Below are positions 25,190-34,242 of a DNA stretch of 64,000 nt, piece after piece. Positions within the stretch are counted from its first letter, which is position 1. Every line of letters begins with the position of its first letter. A program made the translations under genes and the position numbers. The notes beneath the pieces are model-generated. The model had not been told where the DNA came from and ran no database searches. It worked only from the letters and a program-made list of their open reading frames with translations. The stretch lies in the NCBI RefSeq assembly GCF_004208635.1, contig NZ_CP035806.1, forward strand, positions 682,001-746,000. The letters run 5' to 3'. The stretch comes from Leucobacter triazinivorans. Its GTDB lineage: Bacteria > Actinomycetota > Actinomycetes > Actinomycetales > Microbacteriaceae.

Positions 25190-26016
25190 TCATCGCCTTT
25201 CGAGACTCGGAGGCTTGCGGAGCCGACCCGCGCTACGCGGACGGCGGCGGTGGTCGCCCCGGCGAGCGGGACCGCGACGGTCGCGGCCCCCGCGAGCAGG
25301 ATCGATCCGGCCGGGAGTGCGAAGCCGAAGCGGCGCGCCATGCGGCAGCAGGCGTCGTAAGCGCGCACGGGATGGCCGAGGATCGCGGCGGTCGAGCCCG
25401 TCGCGGCGACCTCGCCATCGATGTCGAGGCTCACCCCGAGGTTCGCGAGGCCCCGTGCGTCGAGTGCGCCGCTCTGGGCACAGTCGCCCGGGCCGCCGAG
25501 CGGCACCCAGGGGCCGAGTACGAAGCGGCTCGCGGAGGTGTTGTCGGCGATGACGTCCTGCAGCGAGAACGAGAAGTCGCGGTAGCGGGAGTCGATGATC
25601 TCCAGCGCCGGCGCGACCGCGGCGACCGCCTCGGTGAACGGCGTCTCCGCGCCGCCCGAGAGGTCGACATCGCGCCGCAGCAGGAACGCGAGCTCCGGCT
25701 CCACTCGCGGATGGATCAGCCCACCGAGGTCGAGCACCTCGCCGTCGCCCACCCGCATGCCGGCGGTCAGCGATCCGGCGATGACGTCGAACACGCCCAT
25801 CTGCGCGGCCTTGGCCTGGTTCGTGAAGCCGAGCTTCATCCCGATGACCGGGTCGCCCCGCTCCTCTCGGAGCCGCACGACTCGGTGCTGCACCTCGTAG
25901 GCGGCCTGCTCGTCCATCCGCTCGTGCAGACCGAGCTGCGGGATCGCGCTCCCCGAGACGGCGGCGCGGTCGAGCCGGGTGGCCAGCTCGTCGAGGGTGT
26001 CCGGCCCGGCGCTCAC
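25186..26016 (-). CDS. dmpH: 4-oxalocrotonate decarboxylase-like (2-oxo acid hydratase/decarboxylase family)
   Basis: A 276-residue member of the MhpD/DmpE/DmpH family. [17 protein letters not shown] resembles the decarboxylase branch (XylI/DmpH), whereas its paralogue at 28.0 kb has the hydratase form. The metal-binding acids are in [12 protein letters not shown] and [12 protein letters not shown]. It should turn 4-oxalocrotonate into 2-oxopent-4-enoate in complex with the hydratase. GTG at 26016 overlaps the aldolase stop (GTGA). Decarboxylase versus hydratase is by motif and pathway logic. Confidence 0.82.
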   Translation of the reverse strand: MSAGPDTLDELATRLDRAAVSGSAIPQLGLHERMDEQAAYEVQHRVVRLREERGDPVIGMKLGFTNQAKAAQMGVFDVIAGSLTAGMRVGDGEVLDLGGLIHPRVEPELAFLLRRDVDLSGGAETPFTEAVAAVAPALEIIDSRYRDFSFSLQDVIADNTSASRFVLGPWVPLGGPGDCAQSGALDARGLANLGVSLDIDGEVAATGSTAAILGHPVRAYDACCRMARRFGFALPAGSILLAGAATVAVPLAGATTAAVRVARVGSASLRVSKGDE

Positions 26017-27035
26017 GCGGCGCCCCGCTCCGCGACCAGGTCGAGGGCGACGTCGAGGATCATGTCCTCCTGGCCGCCGATCATGCGGCGGCGGCCCACC
26101 TCCAGCAGGATCGTCCGCGCGTCGAGGCCGTGGTCTGCGCCCACCCGCTCGGCGTGCCGCAGAAAGCTGGAGTAGACGCCCGCGTAGCCGAGGCTCAGGG
26201 TTTCGCGGTCGACCCGCACCGGACGCTCCTGCAGCGGCCGCACCAGGTCGTCGGCCGCGTCCTGCAGTGCGAACAGATCCGCACCGTGCTCCCAGCCGAG
26301 CAGATTCGCGACCGCGACGAACGCCTCGATGGGCGTGTTGCCGGCCCCGGCGCCCATGCCCGCGAGCGAGGCATCAACGCGGAACACGCCGTTCTCGACC
26401 GCGACCACGCTGTTCGCGACGCTCAGCGAGAGGTTCTCGTGGGCGTGGACGCCGATCTGGGTGTTGTCGTCGAGTACCTCCCGGTAGGCTCTCACCCGCT
26501 CCGCGACGCCGCTCATGGTGAGATTGCCGCCGGAGTCGGTGACGTAGACGCAGTGCGCCCCGTACGACTCCATCAGCTTCGCCTGGCGCGCCAGCTCGGC
26601 CGGATCGGCGCAGTGGCTCATCATCAGGAAGCCCGAGACGTCCATGCCGTTCTCGCGCGCCCAGGCGATGTGTTGGGCCGAGACGTCGGCCTCGGTGCAG
26701 TGGGTCGCGATCCGCACGCTCTGCACGCCGAGGCCGCGCGCCCGCTTCAGATCCTCGATGGTGCCGATGCCGGGCAGCAGCAGGGTCGTGAGCTTCGCGC
26801 GCTGCACGACCTCGGCTGCGGCGGCGATCCACTCCTCGTCGCGGTGCGCGCCGTGCCCGTAGTTCACGCTCGAACCGGAGAGCCCGTCGCCGTGCGCCAC
26901 CTCGATCGCGTCGACGCCGGCCGCGTCGAGCGCGGCCGCGATCGTGCGCACCTCGTCGATGGAGTAGCGGTGCCGCACCGCGTGCATGCCGTCGCGCAGG
27001 GTCACGTCCTGCAGGTACAGGGTCGTCTCAGTCAT
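26013..27035 (-). CDS. dmpG: 4-hydroxy-2-oxovalerate aldolase
   Basis: Cleaves 4-hydroxy-2-oxovalerate to pyruvate and acetaldehyde. The 340-residue protein has a DRE-TIM barrel beginning [15 protein letters not shown], with metal-binding [15 protein letters not shown] and [12 protein letters not shown], then the C-terminal DmpG communication domain ([18 protein letters not shown]). It overlaps the aldehyde dehydrogenase gene by eight bases. In known systems the two enzymes form a complex that channels acetaldehyde. Confidence 0.94.
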   Translation of the reverse strand: MTETTLYLQDVTLRDGMHAVRHRYSIDEVRTIAAALDAAGVDAIEVAHGDGLSGSSVNYGHGAHRDEEWIAAAAEVVQRAKLTTLLLPGIGTIEDLKRARGLGVQSVRIATHCTEADVSAQHIAWARENGMDVSGFLMMSHCADPAELARQAKLMESYGAHCVYVTDSGGNLTMSGVAERVRAYREVLDDNTQIGVHAHENLSLSVANSVVAVENGVFRVDASLAGMGAGAGNTPIEAFVAVANLLGWEHGADLFALQDAADDLVRPLQERPVRVDRETLSLGYAGVYSSFLRHAERVGADHGLDARTILLEVGRRRMIGGQEDMILDVALDLVAERGAA

Positions 27036-27984
27036 GGGTTTCTTCCTTCCCCGCGGAGGCGCGCTCCACGAGCGCTTCCGCTGCCCGCAGCGCAGCGGAG
27101 GTCATGATGTCGAGGTTTCCGGCGTACTCGGGCAGGTAGTGGGCCGCGCCCGTCACCTGCAGGAACACCGAGACCTTGGTGCCGGCGAACGCTCGACCGA
27201 GCGCGGGCACGAACGCCTCGTCCACCTCATCGAACTGCACCTCTTGCTTCAGCACGTAGCCGGGGACGTAGCCCGCGACGTGCGCCACGGTCTGCTCGAT
27301 GCTGTGGGTCACGGCCTCGCGATCCACGGGCCCGCCGCCGGGTGCGGTGGCGAGGCAGTACACCGTGTCGCGCATCACCATCGGGGGCTCGGCCGGGTTC
27401 AGGATGATGATCGCCTTCGACTGCTCGGCGCCTCCGACGAGCCGGAGCGCTTCGGAGGTCGTCTCGGTGAACTCATCGATGTTCGCGCGGGTGCCGGGGC
27501 CGGCCGACTTCGAGGCGATCGAGGCCACGATCTCGGCGTAGGCCACATCGGCGACGCGGGACACCGCGGCGGCGATGGGGACCGTCGCCTGCCCGCCGCA
27601 GGTCACCATGTTGATGTTGGTGACCCCCTCGGCGATCTGCGCGTCGGGCACGCCCGGCACCACGTACGGGCCGACGGCGGCCGGAGTGAGGTCTACCACG
27701 AGCCGCCCGCGCGCCTCGAGCTCGCGGGCGTGCCTCAGGTGAGCCCCCGCGCTCGTCGCGTCGAAGACGATCCGCACGTCGGCGAACTCGGGCATCGCGA
27801 GCAGCCCGTCGAGCCCCTCGTGGGTCGTGGCGACGCCCAGGCGGCGCGCGCGGGCGAGGCCGTCCGATTCCGGATCGATCCCGACCATCACCGCCAGGTC
27901 GATCCGCTCCGAGAGACGCGTGATCTTGATCATGAGGTCCGTGCCGATGTTGCCCGAACCGATGATCGCCGCTCCGGCTTTCAT
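27028..27984 (-). CDS. dmpF: Acetaldehyde dehydrogenase (acylating)
   Basis: Oxidises acetaldehyde from the aldolase to acetyl-CoA with NAD and CoA. The 318-residue protein opens with the Rossmann motif [12 protein letters not shown] and carries the catalytic cysteine at residue 129 in [12 protein letters not shown]. The ATG at 27984 shares bases with the hydratase stop. The frame is open upstream of it but overlaps that gene. Tight coupling with dmpG matches the DmpFG complex of phenol and biphenyl pathways. Confidence 0.94.
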   Translation of the reverse strand: MKAGAAIIGSGNIGTDLMIKITRLSERIDLAVMVGIDPESDGLARARRLGVATTHEGLDGLLAMPEFADVRIVFDATSAGAHLRHARELEARGRLVVDLTPAAVGPYVVPGVPDAQIAEGVTNINMVTCGGQATVPIAAAVSRVADVAYAEIVASIASKSAGPGTRANIDEFTETTSEALRLVGGAEQSKAIIILNPAEPPMVMRDTVYCLATAPGGGPVDREAVTHSIEQTVAHVAGYVPGYVLKQEVQFDEVDEAFVPALGRAFAGTKVSVFLQVTGAAHYLPEYAGNLDIMTSAALRAAEALVERASAGKEETHD

Positions 27985-28769
27985 TCCGTCACACCTCCTG
28001 TGAACACAGCTGTCAGGTCTCCGAGCTCCCCGAAGTCGGCCCGATAGGCCCCGGGGCCCGTGACCGGGACCATGGGCCCGAGCGCGCCCGAGAGCACGAT
28101 CTCGCCCGCGCACAGCGGCGTCTTGCGCCGCCGCAGCTCCCTGGCCAGCCAGGTCACCGCGATCGCGGGAGAGCCCAGGCAGGCACGGCCCGATCCCGTG
28201 CTCACGACCTGGCCGCGGTGCTCGAGCGACATTCCGAGACCCGGCAGGTCGAGGCCCTCCAGCCTGCGGGGCACCGTGCCGAGCACGACCGCGCCGCACG
28301 AGGCATTGTCGGCGATCGTGTCGAGGATCGTGATGTCCCAGTCGCGCACGCGGGAGTCGACGATCTCGATGGCGGGCAGCACGAACTCGGTCGCGCGAAG
28401 CACATCGGCCACGGTCGGCGTCGGCTGCTCGATGCAGGATCCGAGCACGAACGCGATCTCGGCCTCGATCTTCGGCTGCAGGAAGCCGCCGAGCGGGATC
28501 GGCTCGCCGTCGTGGTGGACCGTGTCGGCGAAGATCGATCCGAAGTCGGGCTGGTCGACGCCCAGTTGCTGCTGCACCGCGCGCGAGGTGAGCCCGATCT
28601 TTCGGCCCACGATCTGGCCGCCGCGGGCGATCCGATCATCGCTCAGGCGCTGCTGCACCTCGTAGGCGGCCTCGATGCCGCCCTCGGAGATCAGGGAGCG
28701 GATCGGGTCGCAGGGGGTGCGGGTCGCCCACGCCCGCCGCAGTCGTTCGGCGGCCTGCTCGATGCTCAC
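27981..28769 (-). CDS. dmpE: 2-oxopent-4-enoate hydratase
   Basis: Hydrates 2-oxopent-4-enoate to 4-hydroxy-2-oxovalerate. The 262-residue protein has [20 protein letters not shown], the hydratase-branch form, and the metal acids in [13 protein letters not shown] and [12 protein letters not shown]. It overlaps both neighbours by four bases (ATGA). It is paralogous to the decarboxylase-like gene at 25.2 kb, and the two probably form a hetero-complex. Confidence 0.87.
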   Translation of the reverse strand: MSIEQAAERLRRAWATRTPCDPIRSLISEGGIEAAYEVQQRLSDDRIARGGQIVGRKIGLTSRAVQQQLGVDQPDFGSIFADTVHHDGEPIPLGGFLQPKIEAEIAFVLGSCIEQPTPTVADVLRATEFVLPAIEIVDSRVRDWDITILDTIADNASCGAVVLGTVPRRLEGLDLPGLGMSLEHRGQVVSTGSGRACLGSPAIAVTWLARELRRRKTPLCAGEIVLSGALGPMVPVTGPGAYRADFGELGDLTAVFTGGVTE

Positions 28770-30223
28770 GATGCCACGCTCACGTTCGTGATCGTGCTGT
28801 AGAAGTCGAGCGAGTAGCCGCCGCCCTCGCGCCCGATGCCGGAGCGCCCGGCCCCGCCGAACGGGGCGCGCAGCTCGCGCGCGTACCAGCTGTTGATCCA
28901 GGACAGGCCGACGCGCATCTGCGGGGCGACCCGGTGGGCGCGATCCACGTTCTCGGTCCAGACCGACGCGGCAAGGCCGTAGTCGGTGTCGTTGGCGAGC
29001 GCGACGGCCTCCTCCTCGGTGTCGAACGGCACGAGGCCCGCGACGGGGCCGAAGATCTCCTCGCGCATCGCTACGGCGGAGTTGTCGAGCCCGGTCCAGA
29101 GCGTCGGCGCGAACCAGGCCCCGGCGTCGGCGTCGAGGCCTGCGGGGAGCGACGGCCGCCCGCCGCCCGTGAGCAGCTGCGCGCCCTCCGAGATGGCGCC
29201 GGCGACCGCCGCCTCCACCTTGGCGCGGTGCGCCTGCGAGATCAGCGGGCCCGTCGTGGTCGAGCGATCCAGCGGATCCCCGAGCCGCAGCGCCTCGGCA
29301 CGGGCCACCAGTTTCTCGGTCACCTCATCGAAGATCGAGCGGTGCACATAGACCCGCTCGGTGCAGAGGCAGACCTGGCCGGTGTTCAAGAAGACTGAGC
29401 GCTCGAGGCCGGCGACGGCGCGATCCACGTCGCAGTCCTCGAACACGAGCGCGGCGTTCTTGCCGCCGAGCTCGAAGGAGACCGGCAGCACGCGCGGCGC
29501 CACCGCGCGCATGATGGTGCTGCCCGTTGCCGTCGAACCGGTGAACGTCACCGCGTCGATCCCGGGGTGCTCGGTGAGGTACTGGCCGGCGGAGTCGCGG
29601 CCGAAGCCGTGCACCACGTTGAACACCCCCGCGGGGGCGCCGGCGTCGCGCATGACCTCGGCGAACAGCGTCGCGGTTGCCGGGGTCTCCTCCGAGGGCT
29701 TCACGATCACGGCGTTGCCGCACGCGATGGCGGGCGCGGCTTTCCAGGTCAGCGTGAGGAGCGGCAGGTTCCACGGCACGATCACCGCGACGACGCCGAG
29801 CGGCTTGCGGGCCACGTAGTTGAGCGCCTGCGGGGTGAGAAACGCGGGGGTGCCCTCCGAGAGCAGAGTGTCGGCGAACGTGCGGAAGTTGACCACGGCG
29901 CGCGTCACGTCCAGCGGCTCTGCGAGGATCCGCGGTTTGCCGGTGTCTGCGATCTCGGCGAGTACGAACTCCTCGAAGCGCTCCTCTACCAGGTCGGCGA
30001 CGCGGCGCATCAGCGCGGCGCGCTCCGGGGCGGTCCAGTCGCCCCACGCTCCGTTCAGCGCCGCGCGCGCGGCGGTCACGGCGGCGTCGACGATGCGCTC
30101 GTCGGCCTCGTGCACGAGGGCGACGGTGCTTCCATCGATCGGGTTCAGGTCCGCGTAGGTCGAGCGCCCGTCGACGAACGCGTTGTCGATGAAGTTGCGG
30201 AATTCAGGTGCTGTGCGCGGCAT
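28766..30223 (-). CDS. nbaE: 2-aminomuconate-6-semialdehyde dehydrogenase
   Basis: NAD-dependent aldehyde dehydrogenase, 485 residues, first gene of the catabolic operon. Glu251 in FELGGKNAALVF and Cys285 in NTGQVCLCTER are the catalytic pair. The NAD motif is VIVPWNLPLLTLTWKAAPA. The VCLCTERVYV form is typical of 2-hydroxymuconic and 2-aminomuconic semialdehyde dehydrogenases. In this context it oxidises the product of the nbaD decarboxylase. ATG at 30223. An AT-richer stretch at 30224-30265 is the probable promoter and LysR target. Confidence 0.9.
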   Translation of the reverse strand: MPRTAPEFRNFIDNAFVDGRSTYADLNPIDGSTVALVHEADERIVDAAVTAARAALNGAWGDWTAPERAALMRRVADLVEERFEEFVLAEIADTGKPRILAEPLDVTRAVVNFRTFADTLLSEGTPAFLTPQALNYVARKPLGVVAVIVPWNLPLLTLTWKAAPAIACGNAVIVKPSEETPATATLFAEVMRDAGAPAGVFNVVHGFGRDSAGQYLTEHPGIDAVTFTGSTATGSTIMRAVAPRVLPVSFELGGKNAALVFEDCDVDRAVAGLERSVFLNTGQVCLCTERVYVHRSIFDEVTEKLVARAEALRLGDPLDRSTTTGPLISQAHRAKVEAAVAGAISEGAQLLTGGGRPSLPAGLDADAGAWFAPTLWTGLDNSAVAMREEIFGPVAGLVPFDTEEEAVALANDTDYGLAASVWTENVDRAHRVAPQMRVGLSWINSWYARELRAPFGGAGRSGIGREGGGYSLDFYSTITNVSVAS

Positions 30224-30329
30224 ACCGCTAAAAGTAATGCGGCGCTCCAGATCAATCTAATGCTCTTCCCCGGCCGAGGCTTGCCAGAATGGACATGCCT
30301 TCCGGCTTGCCCCAACCTCGCGAGAAGAG

Positions 30330-30367
30330 AGTAGACCCCGCCGTCGGGCAGGACGGCGGGGTCTACT
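30330..30367 (-). terminator. Intrinsic terminator of pckG
   Basis: A perfect 16-bp stem (AGTAGACCCCGCCGTC, 30330-30345, pairing with 30352-30367) with a six-base loop begins 16 bases after the pckG stop. A pyrimidine-rich CTCTTCTC tract follows it on the minus strand. It separates pckG from the catabolic operon. Confidence 0.9.
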
Positions 30368-30382
30368 GGCTTGCGGGGGCGG

Positions 30383-32230
30383 CTACGCGCTCAGGCGGTC
30401 GCGCAGCCCCTCGAGCTGGTCGCGCAGGGCGGCCGGCACGCGCTCGCCGAACCGGGCGAAGAACTCCTCGGTGAGGTCGGCCTCGGCGAGCCACGACGCG
30501 GGATCGATCGCGAACAGCTCCTCCATGTCGGCCTCGGGCACCTCGATGCCGTCGAGGTTGAGCTCGCCGGTGACGGGCACGGTGCCGATCGCGGTGGCGC
30601 GGCCCTCGACCTCGCCCTCGACGCGGCGGATGATCCAGTCGATCACGCGCGAGTTGTCGCCGAAGCCGGGCCACAGGAAGCGGCCGTCGGCGCCCTTGCG
30701 GAACCAGTTGACCTGGAAGATCTTGGGCGCCTTGTCACCCAGCTGCTCGCCCACCTCGAGCCAGTGGCCCCAGTAGTCGGCCATGTTGTAGCCGCAGAAC
30801 GGCAGCATGGCGAACGGGTCGCGGCGCAGCTCCCCGACCGTGCCCTCCTGAGCGGCGGTCTTCTCGGACGAGACGGTCGCGCCGACGAACACGCCGTGCT
30901 CCCACGACAGCGACTGCGCCACGAGCGGCACATTCGTGGCGCGGCGACCGCCGAAGAGGATCGCGTCGAGCGGCACGCCGTTCTGCTCGTACCAGTCCTG
31001 CGCGAGGGTGGGCGTCTGCTGGATCGGCACGGTGAAGCGCGAGTTGGGGTGCGCGGCGGGGCGGTCGGCGTCGGGCGTCCAGTCGTTGCCCTGCCAGTCG
31101 ACGAGGTGGGCGGGCACCTCGTCGGTCTTGCCCTCCCACCACACGTCGCCGTCATCGGTCAGCGCGACGTTGGTGAAGATGGTGTTGCCCCAGAGCGTCT
31201 CCATGGCCACGGGGTTGGTCGACTCGCCGGTGCCGGGGGCCACGCCGAAGAAGCCGGCCTCGGGGTTGATGGCGTAGAGACGGCCGTCGGGCCCGGGGCG
31301 CAGCCAGGCGATGTCGTCGCCGATCGTCTCGACCTTCCAGCCCGGGATCGTGGGCTGCAGCATCGCGAGGTTGGTCTTGCCGCAGGCCGAGGGGAACGCG
31401 GCCGAGAGGTGGTACGCCTTGCCGCTCTCGGTGTTGGTGAGCTTGAGCAGCAGCATGTGCTCGGCGAGCCAGCCCTCGTTGCGTCCCATCACCGAGGCGA
31501 TGCGCAGCGCGAAGCACTTCTTCGAGAGCAGCGCGTTGCCGCCGTAGCCCGAGCCGTACGACCACACCTCGAGAGTCTCGGGGAAGTGGGTGATGTACTT
31601 GGTGTCGCTGCAGGGCCAGGCCGCGTCTTCCTCGCCGTCAGCGAGCGGCGCACCGACCGAGTGCACGGTGCGCACCCACTCGCTCCCGGGGGTGATCCCG
31701 TCGAGCGCCGTCTGCCCCATGCGGGTCATGATCCGCATGTTGAGCACGGCGTAGGGCGAGTCGGTGATCTCGATCCCGAGCTGCGTGATGGCACCGCCGA
31801 CCGGCCCCATCGAGAACGGCACGACGTAGAGCGGACGGCCGCGCATGGCGCCGTCGAAGAGCGGCATGAGCTCCGCCTTCATCTCGGCGGGCGCGACCCA
31901 GTTGTTCGTGGGTCCGGCGTCCTCCTCCTTCTCCGAGCAGATGAAGGTGCGATCCTCGACGCGGGCGACATCGCCCGGGTGGGAGCGGGCGAGGAAGCTG
32001 CCGGGGCGCAGATCCTTGTTGAGCGGGATCAGGGAGCCCGCCTCGACCATCTCGGTGGTGATGCGGTTCCACTCGTCCTGCGAGCCGTCGCACCAGATCA
32101 CCTCATCGGGCTTCGTCAGCTCGGCGACCTCGGTCACCCACTGCAGCACCTCCTCGTTGGCCGTGGTGGCGTTGGCGCGGACGAGATCTGCGATCGTGAT
32201 CTCCTCGTCGATGACCTGGATGGCGCTCAT
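30383..32230 (-). CDS. pckG: Phosphoenolpyruvate carboxykinase (GTP)
   Basis: Converts oxaloacetate to PEP with GTP, the entry step of gluconeogenesis from acetate or TCA intermediates. At 615 residues it has the GTP-type length and the kinase P-loop [13 protein letters not shown] (about residues 280-292). It also has [12 protein letters not shown] near the C terminus and YCEN-equivalent nucleotide contacts. ATG at 32230 after GAGGAG. It is divergent from a RamB-like regulator, and acetate-activation genes are 12 kb away. Confidence 0.96.
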   Translation of the reverse strand: MSAIQVIDEEITIADLVRANATTANEEVLQWVTEVAELTKPDEVIWCDGSQDEWNRITTEMVEAGSLIPLNKDLRPGSFLARSHPGDVARVEDRTFICSEKEEDAGPTNNWVAPAEMKAELMPLFDGAMRGRPLYVVPFSMGPVGGAITQLGIEITDSPYAVLNMRIMTRMGQTALDGITPGSEWVRTVHSVGAPLADGEEDAAWPCSDTKYITHFPETLEVWSYGSGYGGNALLSKKCFALRIASVMGRNEGWLAEHMLLLKLTNTESGKAYHLSAAFPSACGKTNLAMLQPTIPGWKVETIGDDIAWLRPGPDGRLYAINPEAGFFGVAPGTGESTNPVAMETLWGNTIFTNVALTDDGDVWWEGKTDEVPAHLVDWQGNDWTPDADRPAAHPNSRFTVPIQQTPTLAQDWYEQNGVPLDAILFGGRRATNVPLVAQSLSWEHGVFVGATVSSEKTAAQEGTVGELRRDPFAMLPFCGYNMADYWGHWLEVGEQLGDKAPKIFQVNWFRKGADGRFLWPGFGDNSRVIDWIIRRVEGEVEGRATAIGTVPVTGELNLDGIEVPEADMEELFAIDPASWLAEADLTEEFFARFGERVPAALRDQLEGLRDRLSA

Positions 32231-32352
32231 GACGTTTCGTTCTCCTCGGTTTCACACACCGTGTCGGTGAAGAATCGGTGACATATCCATTCTCGGCAAG
32301 GGCTTCACCCTCCGTTCACCAATTCGGCTGGAAAAAATCCTTATTCTTGACG

Positions 32353-32364
32353 TATAGTCAAAAC
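32353..32364 (+). promoter_or_regulatory. Probable -10 box for a leaderless ramB-like mRNA
   Basis: TATAGT at 32353-32358 is followed by six bases and then the ATG at 32365. With normal spacing, transcription would begin at or next to the start codon. There is no purine-rich ribosome site between them. No good -35 hexamer is visible. Confidence 0.5.
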
Positions 32365-33834
32365 ATGCCCCCCGAAGTGACTCCCACGCAGAGCGAAGCC
32401 GAGTTCGACCGCCTGCTGCTCGGAAAGCGGCTCCGGCACTTCAGAACCCGGGCCGGGCTCACCCTCGATCAGCTCGGCGAGCGGGTGGGTGTCGTAGCCA
32501 GCCAGCTCTCGCTCATCGAGAACGGGCGCAGGGAGCCGCGACTGGGGCTGCTGCAGAGCGCCGCCCGCGAGCTCGGGATCGATCCCTCGGAGCTGCTGAA
32601 ACGGGAAGCGCCGGATCGCCGCAGCGAACTCGAGATCGAGTTGGAGCGCTCGCAGACCGCGCCCAGCTATCTGCGGCTCGGCCTTCCCCACGTGCGAGCG
32701 CCGCGCACGCTGGGCGACGACACGCTGGAGGCATTGGTGGGCCTGCACCGAGAGCTCGCCCGACGATCCCGCGCCGCCGCGACCACATCGGAGGAGGCGC
32801 GCCGCGCGAACACGGCCATCCGCATGCAGATGCGCGAGTGCGACAACTACATCAACGAGATCGAGCTCGTCGCCTCCGACCTCATGCGCCGCATCGGCCA
32901 CACCACTGGCGCCGTCACCCACCGCGAGGTGGCCATGGCGGCGGAGCTGCTCGGGTTCACCCTCATCTTCGTCGACGAGCTCCCGTCGAACACGCGCAGC
33001 ATCACCGATCTCGAGAACGGCCGCATCTACCTGCCGCCTGCGTCGATCCCGGGCGGGCACGGGCTGCGCTCGCTCGCCCTGCAGGCCATGGCGCACCGCG
33101 TGCTGGGGCACACGGAGCCGTCGAGCTACGGCGAGTTTCTCGAACAGCGCCTGCAGATCAACTACTTCGCCGCGGCCTGCCTCATGCCCGAAGCGCGCGC
33201 GGTCGACCTGCTGCAGCAGGCGAAGCGCAATCGCAATCTGGCGATCGAGGATCTGCGCGACGCGTTCGGCGTGACGCACGAGGCCGCCGCGCATCGCTTC
33301 ACCAACCTCGCCACTCGCCACCTCGACCTGCGAGTGCACCACTACCGCGCCGACGGGGCCGGCGCACTGGTACGCGGCTACGAGAACGACGGCCTGCCGT
33401 TCCCCAGCGACGATTCCGGATCGATCGAGGGCGAGATGCTGTGCCACAAGTGGGGCGGGCGCACCGCGTTCAACCGCACCAACCGCACGAGCGAGTTCTA
33501 CCAGTACACCGACACGCCGGCCGGCACCTTCTGGTCGAGCGTGCAGACGGGCGATGCCGAGCTGGGCCCCTTCGCGATCGCGTGCGGGGTGCCCTTCGAC
33601 GACGCGAAGTGGTTCCGCGGGCGCGACACGAGCGAGCGCAGGGTCTCGACGTGCCCCGACGAGAGCTGCTGCCGCACCCCCAGCCCGGACCTGCTGACCC
33701 GCTGGCAGGGCAAGGCATGGCCCAGCGCGCGCATGCACGCGCACGTGCTCTCGCCGCTGCCCACCGGCACCTTCCCGGGGGTGGACGACACCGAGATGTA
33801 CGAGTTCCTCTCGCGGCATGCGCCGGGCGATTAG
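32365..33834 (+). CDS. RamB/ScfR-like XRE regulator of acetate metabolism
   Basis: A 489-residue regulator with an N-terminal XRE helix-turn-helix (about residues 20-75, LGKRLRHFRTRAGLTLDQLG). A central IrrE/ImmA-like domain and a C-terminal cysteine-containing DUF2083-type domain (STCPDESCCRTP) follow, the architecture of RamB and related short-chain fatty-acid regulators. In the IrrE-like domain the metallopeptidase motif reads HRVLGH (244-249), lacking the catalytic glutamate, so it probably senses rather than cuts. Divergence from pckG suggests it controls that gene and itself. Confidence 0.85.
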   Translation: MPPEVTPTQSEAEFDRLLLGKRLRHFRTRAGLTLDQLGERVGVVASQLSLIENGRREPRLGLLQSAARELGIDPSELLKREAPDRRSELEIELERSQTAPSYLRLGLPHVRAPRTLGDDTLEALVGLHRELARRSRAAATTSEEARRANTAIRMQMRECDNYINEIELVASDLMRRIGHTTGAVTHREVAMAAELLGFTLIFVDELPSNTRSITDLENGRIYLPPASIPGGHGLRSLALQAMAHRVLGHTEPSSYGEFLEQRLQINYFAAACLMPEARAVDLLQQAKRNRNLAIEDLRDAFGVTHEAAAHRFTNLATRHLDLRVHHYRADGAGALVRGYENDGLPFPSDDSGSIEGEMLCHKWGGRTAFNRTNRTSEFYQYTDTPAGTFWSSVQTGDAELGPFAIACGVPFDDAKWFRGRDTSERRVSTCPDESCCRTPSPDLLTRWQGKAWPSARMHAHVLSPLPTGTFPGVDDTEMYEFLSRHAPGD

Positions 33835-33856
33835 CGGCGACGGTCGCCCTGCCTGC

Positions 33857-34115
33857 AGTCGCAGGATGCCCACCCCGTCATCCTGCGCGCAGGCGCAGGA
33901 TCCACCGACATGGATCCCGCGACGCGCAAGCTCGCGCAGGATGACAGGCGACGCGCAGAACCCCACCCCGTCATCCTGCGCGAAGGCGAGGAACGAGCCG
34001 AAGTCGCAGGATCCACCAGCATGGATCCTGCGACTCGCAAGCTCGCGCAGGATGACAGGCGACGCTCAAGCTCGCGCAGGATGACAGGCGACTCGCAAGC
34101 TCGCGCAGGATCACA
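33857..34115. repeat. Dispersed repeat, family B cluster
   Basis: This cluster fills most of the 408-base gap between the ramB-like gene and ndh. Two long palindromic units (CCGTCATCCTGCGCG ... GCAGGATCCACC facing ATGGATCC ... GCGCAGGATGACAGG) are followed by two extra copies of CAAGCTCGCGCAGGATGACA. Neighbouring copies are nearly identical, which implies recent local duplication. No gene is seen. Confidence 0.8.
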
Positions 34116-34161
34116 GAAGCAGGACGACGAAGCGGCGCGCGGGGCGGCCCAGAGACGCGCA

Positions 34162-34190
34162 GAACCCCCGCAGCGCCGCCGCGGGGGTTC
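34162..34190 (-). terminator. Hairpin terminator downstream of ndh
   Basis: GAACCCCCGC (34162-34171) pairs perfectly with GCGGGGGTTC (34181-34190) around a nine-base loop, about 50 bases past the ndh stop. Confidence 0.75.
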
Positions 34191-34242
34191 ACTCCTGAGA
34201 CGCGCTCAGGGCTGCTGGGGTCGGATCGCGATCCCGAATCGA

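Noticed and set aside
24201..30223. Catechol meta-cleavage (dmp/xyl) cluster as the primary assignment
   Set aside because: There is no extradiol catechol dioxygenase. The ring-opening enzyme is clearly a 3-hydroxyanthranilate dioxygenase, with ACMSD and a RidA deaminase beside it.
32341..33966. 541-residue minus-strand frame opposite the ramB-like gene
   Set aside because: It is a shadow of the XRE regulator and runs into repeat sequence.
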